Assembly: GCA_937906285.1 (NCBI GenBank) | Contig: CALCWL010000099.1 | Coordinates: 1-9,530, forward strand | Direction: 5' to 3' | Source: an uncultured Rhodanobacter sp. | GTDB lineage: Bacteria > Pseudomonadota > Gammaproteobacteria > Xanthomonadales > Rhodanobacteraceae | Length of the DNA: 9,530 nt | In this document: piece by piece, positions 1 through 5,890 of the stretch | Numbering within the stretch: position 1 is the stretch's first letter | How the letters are laid out: each line of letters opens with the position of its first letter | The notes under the pieces: generated by a model | Databases searched by the model: none | Seen by the model: the letters and a program-made list of their open reading frames with translations, nothing else | Told to the model about the DNA's origin: nothing | Translations under genes and position numbers: made by a program

Positions 1-557
1 TTCTCGCGGCCGATGCGCAGCACGTCGAGCATCTTCGCCGCGTCGATGTCGTAGGCCATGGTGACGTGGTGCAGCACCGCGCCGCCGCGGTGCGCCTGCG
101 CCGCGCCGGCGATCTTGCCGCCGGCGGAGGTGATGTCGTTGAGCGGCTGGTACCAGGCCTTGATGCCCAGCGTGCCCAGCGCCTCGATCACCCATTCGTC
201 CATGTACGCATACGCCTGCTGGAACGACAGCCCCTTGATCAGCGACAGCGGCGCGCAGATCGAATAGGTGATGGTGTTGCCCGGCTCGATGAACATCGCG
301 CCGCCGCCGGAAATGCGCCGCACCACCTCGATGCCGTGGCGCTGCGCGGCCTCCATGTCGACCTCGTTGCGCAGCGACTGGAAGCGGCCGATGACCACGG
401 CCGAGGAGGCCCATTCCCAGATGCGCAGCGTGGGCGGGCGGTGGCCGGCACCGACCTCGTGCACCAGCACGTCGTCCAGCGCCATGTGCAGGCTGGGGGA
501 TTGCGGCAGCGTGTGGATCAGTTGCCAGTCGTGGTCACGCCATTCGCTGCGCATCAT
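1..557 (-). CDS. lplA: Lipoate-protein ligase A, catalytic-domain protein (3' end cut off by window)
   Basis: Partial gene: 185 residues are visible and the C-terminal part lies beyond position 1. The family activates lipoate with ATP and transfers it to a lysine on the lipoyl domains of 2-oxoacid dehydrogenases and GcvH, in the cytoplasm. Seen in the sequence: the RRISGGGAMF motif (residues 80-89), which matches the lipoate/ATP-binding RRxSGGGAV signature, and GGKIAGAAQ (146-154), whose K148 (codon at 116-114) aligns with the catalytic lysine of the E. coli LplA GRKVSGSAQ motif. The ATG at 557 overlaps the TGA of the upstream small gene (ATGA), indicating translational coupling; an in-frame ATG at 554 is the alternative start. 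The upstream gene carries the accessory C-terminal domain that E. coli LplA has fused, so this looks like a bipartite ligase. An octanoyltransferase (LipM-like) role is the main alternative. Confidence 0.85.
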   Translation of the reverse strand, partial: MMRSEWRDHDWQLIHTLPQSPSLHMALDDVLVHEVGAGHRPPTLRIWEWASSAVVIGRFQSLRNEVDMEAAQRHGIEVVRRISGGGAMFIEPGNTITYSICAPLSLIKGLSFQQAYAYMDEWVIEALGTLGIKAWYQPLNDITSAGGKIAGAAQAHRGGAVLHHVTMAYDIDAAKMLDVLRIGRE

Positions 558-841
558 GCGGTGTCTCCATCCAGGGCGCGGCGCACCGCGATCGCGATCG
601 CCTGCGCCGAAAGGCCGTACATCATCACGTCATGGGCAAGGCCGTGCTCGATGGCTGCGGCGAGCTCGGTCTCGCCGGCGTTCCACGGCTGGCCCTCCAG
701 CGCGCGGTTGATCGCTACCAGCGCGCTGTCCGGTTCCAGGAAGAAATCCCCGCTCACCTGCACGTCGGCGAGCCGGTCGTCGCGCACCTGCAGGTCGACC
801 ACCACCAGCTTGCCGCCGGGCATCTTGTATTCGCCGTGCAT
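554..841 (-). CDS. lplB: Lipoate-protein ligase C-terminal-domain protein (LplB-like subunit)
   Basis: A 95-residue protein that resembles the stand-alone accessory domain of lipoate ligase (Lip_prot_lig_C type), known as LplB in Thermoplasma acidophilum, where it is needed for the adenylation step by LplA. Seen: K6-MPGGKLVVVDL near the N-terminus, the signature GDFF (31-34) followed by LEPD, a helical LVAINRALEG stretch, and the ending GLSAQAIAIAVRRAL (77-91), all typical of this domain. I chose the ATG at 841 because GAGGA lies 6 nt upstream; an ATG at 886 would add 15 residues that look non-coding. The stop overlaps the start of the catalytic gene by 4 nt. It has no membrane segment or signal peptide, as expected for a cytoplasmic subunit. 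Assignment rests on motif recall, not a search. Confidence 0.75.
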   Translation of the reverse strand: MHGEYKMPGGKLVVVDLQVRDDRLADVQVSGDFFLEPDSALVAINRALEGQPWNAGETELAAAIEHGLAHDVMMYGLSAQAIAIAVRRALDGDTA

Positions 842-906
842 CCATCGTCCTCGTGCCGCCCACTGTCGTGGCGCGCAACGGGGCAATTTTGCCGCGTTCC
901 GGCGGG

Positions 907-934
907 CAGGGGAAATCCCGCACGGGTTCCCCTG
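907..934 (-). terminator. Hairpin downstream of the phytase gene, possible weak terminator
   Basis: Eight base pairs (907-914 with 927-934) continue, after a 2-nt bulge, into three more G-C pairs (917-919 with 924-926) closing a 4-nt loop. It lies about 55 nt past the stop of the phytase gene and before the lipoate ligase pair. There is no T-tract after it on the minus strand, so it may only attenuate or protect the 3' end. A smaller 6-bp hairpin (967-981) lies just after the stop codon. Confidence 0.35.
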
Positions 935-988
935 CAGTCCGCCGGACGAACGTGCCGTGGGCCGGTGCCGCGTGCCGCGGCAGGAACC

Positions 989-3064
989 TCAGCGCATCTC
1001 CAGCTTGAGCGCCTTGGCGATGGATTCCCACGGCACGTACTTGTAGTTCTGGTTCTCGACCGGCAGCACGTTGCGGCCGTCCTGGGCGATCATCGCACCG
1101 TGCTTGAAGCCCGGGCCCAGGTTGCGGCTGGTGACCTCCAGCCCGTCGGTTTCGGAAATGCCGTCGATGCCGCGCGCGCCGTCCGCCACCACGGCGAACG
1201 AGCCCAGGTAAGCACGGTCGCCGTCGCGGCGGTACACCGCGTAGCTGTTGTTGCCCTGGCTGGACACCACGATGTAGCCGCGGCCGCCGCCCAGGTCGTA
1301 GATGCCCACGCCTTCGAGGTCGTCCTTGATCGCCTTGTTGTCGGCCACGCGGTCGACCGCGGTCATCGCGTCGCCGCCGTCGGGCTCGGCGCTCATCCGC
1401 CACAGCGCCACGTCCTCCTCGCCCACGTAGAGCACGCCGGATTCGTCGTCGGCCACGCAGCCCTCGGCCTGGCTGGCGAGGTGGAACTCGCGCACCTGCG
1501 CGATGCGCACGCGGCCGTTGCCGGCGTCGAGCAGCTCCCACTGGCGCATCAGGCCGTCGCCGGTATTGACGAAGACGTAGGTCTTGGCGGTCTTCGCGCT
1601 GCGGTACATGCACAGGCCGTACGGGTCGGCCATGCCGGTGTCCTGGACGCCGTCGGCGACGTCGACCAGCTCGCGCCGGTCCGGATCGAGCCGGTAGATC
1701 GCCACGGACTTGTGCGTGCGATCGCTGGCGGTGACCAGGGTGACCTGCTTGCCGCCCAGCGCGAAGCCGTTGCGCAGGTCGGTGTTGTTCATCTTGCCGT
1801 CGGCGCGGAACTGCAGCAGCTTGCCCTGCATGTCGTACACGGCCATGCCGGCCTTCTTGTCGGTGGCGACGATGAGGCTTTTCGCCGGGTCGGTCGGATG
1901 CGCCCAGATCGCCGGATCGTCCGCGGCATCGCCGTAGCTGGCCACCGGCACGGTTTCCACCAGCGCGGTGACGGTGGGCAGCGGCGGCCGGGCCACGGCG
2001 CGCGGGTCCTGCGGCGTACCCGCCGGCAGGTTCAGCGCCTTGGCCACGTCGGCCATCGACACGATCTGGTGGTTGGCGCCGCCATCCTCGTCGCTGACCA
2101 GCAGCACGCCGTGCGCGTAGCCCTCCAGCGCGGCGCTGGTGGCGAACAGCGGGCCGGGTTCGGCGACGGCCGTGCCGCTGGCGGCGGTGCCGACCTGGAA
2201 GCTGCCGAGATACGTGTCGTGATCGGCGCGGTCGTAGACGTTGATGCGCCCCTCGGCGCTGTCCGCGGCGAGCAGCCATTGGCTGCCCTTGCCGCCGTCG
2301 TACAAGGCCACGCCTTCGACCTTCTTGCCGAGGTGGCCCAGCCGCGGCGCATCGACCAGGCGCGCCGACAGGTCGGCTTCCGGGTCGCCGTCGAGATGCC
2401 ACACGCCCACCGCCTGCTCGGCCACGTAGAGGTTGCCGTGGCGGTCGGCGGTGCACTGCTTGAGCTTGGAGGGCAGGTTGACCCGGCGCACCTGGCGCGC
2501 GTCGAGCTTGCCGTCGGCGTTGGCGTAGATCATCTGCTGGTCGACTTCGCCGCCGTCGCCGACCACCACGGCGTAGAGCGCGTCGTCCAGCTCGTAATGG
2601 AACAGGCACAGGCCTTCCACGGCGAAGCCGAGCGGGATGGCGCGGGCGCCGGCTTCGACCGGCTTGTCGCCGTCCATGGTGAACAGGCGCAGGCTGTTTT
2701 CGGTGGCGTCCAGCGCGGCGACCACCGTGGTCGAGCGGTCTCCCAGCGCGAACCCGTAACTCACGTCGACGCCGGCGGCTTCACCGGCCGCCACCGTGGC
2801 CTGGCGCTTGCCGTCCAGGCCGTACACCTCCAGCCCGCCGAGCGCGGCGGTGGCCAGCAGGCGGGCCGGCGCGTCGGGCGTGGCGCCTTCCACCAGCAGC
2901 GCGAAATCCGTCTTGCCGCTTTGCGTCGCCTCGCTCTGCGCGTGCGCGCGCACCAGCGTGGGTGCGGGCGTGGCGCCGGCCTCGTGCGCGGCCGGGCTGC
3001 AGCCTGCCAGGCCGGCGAGCAGCGCCAGCGATGTCGCGAGTGTGTAACCAAGCCGTGCTTTCAT
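989..3064 (-). CDS. Beta-propeller phytase, dual-domain lipoprotein
   Basis: A 691-residue phytase that hydrolyses phytate to lower inositol phosphates, Ca2+-dependent in this family. Residues 1-22 form a lipoprotein signal ending in the lipobox LAGC; S23 follows the cysteine, which suggests the outer membrane. The C-terminal propeller (about 370-691) matches Bacillus phytase closely: DDPAIW (382-387), TDKKAGMAVYD (401-411), NNTDLRNGF (426-434), DPYGLCMYRS (480-489), ADDESGVLYVGEEDVALW (538-555), SSQGNNSYAVY (601-611), ETDGLEV (638-644) and NQNYKYVPWE (671-680). The N-terminal half (about 45-345) repeats the later blades (EGVALYD 250-256, YLGSFQV 285-291) but lacks a DDPAIW counterpart, and EED reads EQA (216-218). 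The family usually has one domain of about 350 residues. The ATG at 3064 has GAGGAG 7 nt upstream; longer frames run into the promoter. It is divergent from the receptor gene. Confidence 0.93.
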   Translation of the reverse strand: MKARLGYTLATSLALLAGLAGCSPAAHEAGATPAPTLVRAHAQSEATQSGKTDFALLVEGATPDAPARLLATAALGGLEVYGLDGKRQATVAAGEAAGVDVSYGFALGDRSTTVVAALDATENSLRLFTMDGDKPVEAGARAIPLGFAVEGLCLFHYELDDALYAVVVGDGGEVDQQMIYANADGKLDARQVRRVNLPSKLKQCTADRHGNLYVAEQAVGVWHLDGDPEADLSARLVDAPRLGHLGKKVEGVALYDGGKGSQWLLAADSAEGRINVYDRADHDTYLGSFQVGTAASGTAVAEPGPLFATSAALEGYAHGVLLVSDEDGGANHQIVSMADVAKALNLPAGTPQDPRAVARPPLPTVTALVETVPVASYGDAADDPAIWAHPTDPAKSLIVATDKKAGMAVYDMQGKLLQFRADGKMNNTDLRNGFALGGKQVTLVTASDRTHKSVAIYRLDPDRRELVDVADGVQDTGMADPYGLCMYRSAKTAKTYVFVNTGDGLMRQWELLDAGNGRVRIAQVREFHLASQAEGCVADDESGVLYVGEEDVALWRMSAEPDGGDAMTAVDRVADNKAIKDDLEGVGIYDLGGGRGYIVVSSQGNNSYAVYRRDGDRAYLGSFAVVADGARGIDGISETDGLEVTSRNLGPGFKHGAMIAQDGRNVLPVENQNYKYVPWESIAKALKLEMR

Positions 3065-3152
3065 TCCTCGTCTCCTCAGTGCGGGGCGGCGTATGCGGCC
3101 AGGGCTTCGTTGCGCGTGGGCCACCATACGACAGCGGAAAGCGTTTTGCACG

Positions 3153-3185
3153 AAACATTCTAACGTGTTGCATTTTGGAATGTTT
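3153..3185. promoter_or_regulatory. Inverted repeat in divergent promoter region, putative operator
   Basis: AAACATTC (3153-3160) and GAATGTTT (3178-3185) are perfect inverse complements separated by 17 nt. The repeat covers the best -10 candidate for the phytase gene and lies between the -35 and -10 candidates of the receptor gene, so a bound protein could control both. I do not recognise it as a Fur box or a PhoB box. The regulator is unknown. Confidence 0.45.
3157..3162 (-). promoter_or_regulatory. Candidate -10 element for the phytase gene
   Basis: On the minus strand the hexamer TAGAAT (5 of 6 to TATAAT) lies about 93 nt upstream of the phytase ATG, inside an AT-rich island. No convincing -35 hexamer lies 16-18 nt upstream, so an activator may be involved. 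It sits inside the left part of the inverted repeat at 3153-3185. Confidence 0.35.
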
Positions 3186-3196
3186 GTTCGTATTCT
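3168..3196 (+). promoter_or_regulatory. Candidate sigma-70 promoter for the TonB receptor gene
   Basis: TTGCAT (3168-3173) and TATTCT (3191-3196) are separated by exactly 17 nt, giving a weak -35 (3 of 6) and a fair -10 (4 of 6). A start near 3203 would leave a leader of about 60 nt. The right arm of the inverted repeat (3178-3185) lies in the spacer. Confidence 0.4.
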
Positions 3197-3217
3197 CGGG
3201 CTGCCATCACTTCGCCG

Positions 3218-3255
3218 CGGGGGCGTAAGTCGGGGGTGGCACATACCTCGGGGGT
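3218..3255 (+). repeat. Three CGGGGG tracts in the receptor leader
   Basis: CGGGGG occurs at 3218, 3231 and 3249, the last two within the 8-nt direct repeat TCGGGGGT (3230-3237 and 3248-3255). All three lie in the predicted untranslated leader, between the promoter candidate and the ATG at 3265. The last tract is the only Shine-Dalgarno-like sequence, 10 nt from the start codon. The function is unknown. Confidence 0.4.
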
Positions 3256-3264
3256 AGATGATCC

Positions 3265-5736
3265 ATGCACACTTTTCGACGAAATGCGTTGCACGCGGCA
3301 CTACTGCTGGCCGGTTGCGTGATCGCCACGCCCAGCCTTGGCCTGGCCAACGATGCCGCCGTACCGGCGGGCGCCCAGGCTCAAGGCGAGTCGCAGGGCA
3401 ACGATGGCCAGGCCGCCACGACGACGGGCGCCCAGAAGGAAAAGGCGGTGGATCTGCAGTCGGTGGTGGTGACCGGCAACATCGGTTACCGCAACCACAT
3501 CGACGTGCCTGCGCCGGTGCTGGTCTACGATCAGCAGTTCTTCGCCAAGTTCGAGCCGGTCTCGGTGGGCGACCAGCTGCGCCGCGTGCCGGGCATCGCC
3601 TTCGTCGGCGACATCGGCGAGTCGGTGGCGCCGGAGATGCGCGGCCTGGGCAACGGCTACACCCAGATCCTGGTCAATGGCCGCAGTGTGCCGGGCATCG
3701 GCAACGACCGCTCGGTGGCGGTGGATCGCATCCCGGCCGAGATCATCGACCGCATCGAGATCGTGCGTTCGCCATCCGCCGATTTCGACAGCCAGGGCGT
3801 GGGCGGCACCATCAACATCATCCTGAAAGACGGCGCGACCCTGCCGCCGGGCGTGATCGCGCGCATCGGAGAAACGTGGGACAAGAAGACCGGACGGATC
3901 CGTCCGAATGCGTCGGTATCCTGGTCCGGCCGCAATGATGCGGACACGGTGTTCTATTCGCTCACCGTCGATGCGCAGAAGCGCTTCAACGAAAAGCACG
4001 CGATCCAGGAAGTGGTGGACGGCAGCACGGCCGGCTTTGCCGACGAGGTCGCCGCCCACGGCAACGGGCACAGCCTGCAGAGCTGGGACGACATATCCAG
4101 GTCCCGCGCCGCCTCGCGCGAGGAGCAGGGCGATCAGCGCGACTCGAAGGATCTTTCCTTCAATGGCGACGTGACCTTCCGCATGTCCGACAACTCCACC
4201 CTGCGACTGGATGCGTTCGCGCTGAAGACCCGCCGCACCGAACACGAGGACACCCGTACCTACGAGGGAGACGGCAGCGTCGGCGGACTGGACCTGGCCA
4301 ATCCGGAGTTCAAGTACGAGACCACGCCGATCGACGAGGACAGCTACGGCCTGTCAGCCCTGTTCGACACCTCGTTCAACGAGAACACCGATTTCGAGGC
4401 CTACCTGGCCCGCAACACCACCAAGGGCAGCGAGGTCAAGCACTACTTCAAGGACACGCCGGACAAGAAGGACAAGATCAAGGGCACCGCGGCCGACGAC
4501 AAGAACTGGCAAGGCGATACCTCGATCACCCGGCGCATGCCGGACCTGGCCCGTTCCATGGGCATGGATGCCGCCACGCTGAAGGTGGGCGTGCAGCTGA
4601 AGAACAAGGACCGCACCTTCATCAGCACGCAGATCTCGGGGTTGAGCAAGTCCAAGCAGAAGGGCACCGATGGCCGCTTCGACTACAAGGAGGATCGCTT
4701 CGACACCTTCGCCAAGGTGGATTGGGAGATCAACCCGCGGCTCACGGTGACCACTGGCGTGCGCGGCGAGAAGACCCGCACGACGCAGGACTACATCACC
4801 GTCGACACCGAGAACGGCGCTCCGGTGGGGCAAAGCACCGGCCACGCCAGCAGCCATGAATTCATGCTCAACCCGTCCGGGCACCTGCAATGGAAGGTGA
4901 CTGATCACGACCAGCTGCGCTTCAGCGTGGCGCGAACCGTGCGCCGCCCCAGCGTCGACCAGTTGGTGCCGTCGGTGACGGTCGAGTCGCCTGGCGACTA
5001 CGACGTGACGATGGGCAACCCGAACCTGAAGATGGAGCGCGCGCTCGGCTTCGACCTCGGCTACGAGCGCACCATCGGCCGCAACGGCGTGATCGGCATG
5101 AACCTGTTCCAGCGCAACATCTCCGACCTGATCGGCCTGGTCCGCACCACGCGGCCGGTGACCGACGCGGGCCAGGACCCGGACGACTTCCCCGGCGGCC
5201 TGTACACCTACGAGAACCTCGGCAGCGCCAAGGTGCGTGGCGTCGAGTTCGACATGTCGATGCCGCTGAGCTTCATGGGCATGGAACACACCGGCATCTT
5301 CGGCAACTACACCCGGCTGTTCTCCGAGCGGCTCAATCCGATCACCGACCGCGACACCACCATCGACGACCAGCCCTCCTACGTCTACAACGTGGGCGTG
5401 ACGCAGGACATCCCGGCGTGGAAGGCGGCGTTCGGCGCCAGCTACCAGAAGCAAGGCCCGGCCTACCAGCACAACTCGCCCGGCGAGATGCAGACGACGA
5501 CGTACGGAGGCAACCTGGAGATCTTCCTGGAGAAGCGACTCGGCAAGGCGTTCGTGCTGCGCCTGACCGGCAACAACCTGCTCGATTCGTGCAGCCAGCA
5601 GCTGGAGCAGGATTTCGCCGGCGACGACGCGGCCGAGATGATGGCCAACAACCGTGCGTACAACGTGGACTTCATGGAGCTCGAGCGCGAATGCTCGTCG
5701 CCGCGCTGGTCGCTCACGCTGCGCGCGGTGTTCTGA
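3265..5736 (+). CDS. TonB-dependent outer-membrane receptor, possible inositol-phosphate transporter
   Basis: An 823-residue receptor of the outer membrane, driven by TonB-ExbB-ExbD. Residues 1-28 look like a signal peptide cleaved after LGLA; LLAGC inside it resembles a lipobox, but hydrophobic sequence continues beyond the cysteine. The TonB box is DLQSVVVTG (63-71). The plug domain follows (about 75-195): PVSVGDQLRRVPGI, MRGLGNGYTQILVNGR, IPAEIIDRIEIVRSPSA, and GVGGTINIILK. The rest is a barrel ending in RAVF with terminal Phe. There is no N-terminal signalling domain. Two regions likely to be loops are lysine-rich (about 390-415 and 458-479). Two cysteines (776 and 810) flank an acidic segment near the C-terminus and could form a disulfide. 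It is divergent from a phytase and followed by a second one, so phytate, lower inositol phosphates or a metal-phytate complex are the inferred ligands; an ordinary siderophore role is possible. Confidence 0.92.
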   Translation: MHTFRRNALHAALLLAGCVIATPSLGLANDAAVPAGAQAQGESQGNDGQAATTTGAQKEKAVDLQSVVVTGNIGYRNHIDVPAPVLVYDQQFFAKFEPVSVGDQLRRVPGIAFVGDIGESVAPEMRGLGNGYTQILVNGRSVPGIGNDRSVAVDRIPAEIIDRIEIVRSPSADFDSQGVGGTINIILKDGATLPPGVIARIGETWDKKTGRIRPNASVSWSGRNDADTVFYSLTVDAQKRFNEKHAIQEVVDGSTAGFADEVAAHGNGHSLQSWDDISRSRAASREEQGDQRDSKDLSFNGDVTFRMSDNSTLRLDAFALKTRRTEHEDTRTYEGDGSVGGLDLANPEFKYETTPIDEDSYGLSALFDTSFNENTDFEAYLARNTTKGSEVKHYFKDTPDKKDKIKGTAADDKNWQGDTSITRRMPDLARSMGMDAATLKVGVQLKNKDRTFISTQISGLSKSKQKGTDGRFDYKEDRFDTFAKVDWEINPRLTVTTGVRGEKTRTTQDYITVDTENGAPVGQSTGHASSHEFMLNPSGHLQWKVTDHDQLRFSVARTVRRPSVDQLVPSVTVESPGDYDVTMGNPNLKMERALGFDLGYERTIGRNGVIGMNLFQRNISDLIGLVRTTRPVTDAGQDPDDFPGGLYTYENLGSAKVRGVEFDMSMPLSFMGMEHTGIFGNYTRLFSERLNPITDRDTTIDDQPSYVYNVGVTQDIPAWKAAFGASYQKQGPAYQHNSPGEMQTTTYGGNLEIFLEKRLGKAFVLRLTGNNLLDSCSQQLEQDFAGDDAAEMMANNRAYNVDFMELERECSSPRWSLTLRAVF

Positions 5737-5787
5737 TCGGCGGGCGGCGGACCTGCCCCGGCCGCGTGCCGGAGGCGGCCGCCGCCA

Positions 5788-5820
5788 CGCCAGGCAGTTC
5801 CGTCCCCACGGTTCCTGGCG
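5788..5820 (+). other. Hairpin overlapping the 5' arm of the terminator
   Basis: CGCCAGG (5788-5794) pairs with CCTGGCG (5814-5820), with an inner CCGT/ACGG stem (5800-5803 with 5808-5811) closing a CCCC loop. Its 3' arm shares positions 5818-5820 with the terminator stem, so the two full structures compete for three bases. It may be incidental, or part of an attenuation device. Confidence 0.35.
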
Positions 5821-5853
5821 GCGATCCACTCCCCCGGATCGCCGCTTTTTTTT
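5818..5853 (+). terminator. Strong intrinsic terminator after the TonB receptor gene
   Basis: A perfect 10-bp G+C-rich stem (5818-5827 with 5836-5845), an 8-nt loop and a run of eight T (5846-5853). It lies 81 nt past the receptor stop codon and ends only 37 nt before the phosphatase start codon at 5891, so it separates the two genes transcriptionally unless read-through occurs. Confidence 0.93.
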
Positions 5854-5890
5854 CCACCACCGGCAACATCCGATGCATGTGGAGCAGACC

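Noticed and set aside
632..3163. An 843-codon open frame on the plus strand opposite the phytase gene
   Set aside because: Its translation is a low-complexity run rich in H, V, A, R and G with no domain, as expected from the antisense of a GC-rich gene; the minus strand has clear phytase motifs.
3065..3264. A Fur box or PhoB box in the phytase/receptor promoter region
   Set aside because: I looked for GATAAT-type and CTGTCAT-type repeats and saw none; only the unrelated AAACATTC/GAATGTTT repeat is present.
3065..3301. Upstream in-frame extension of the beta-propeller phytase
   Set aside because: It would read through the promoter region and into the receptor gene and hide the lipoprotein signal that begins at the ATG at 3064.
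5654..5890. Upstream in-frame extension of the histidine acid phosphatase
   Set aside because: It would overlap the receptor gene and translate the terminator; the GGAG site and lipoprotein signal support the ATG at 5891.
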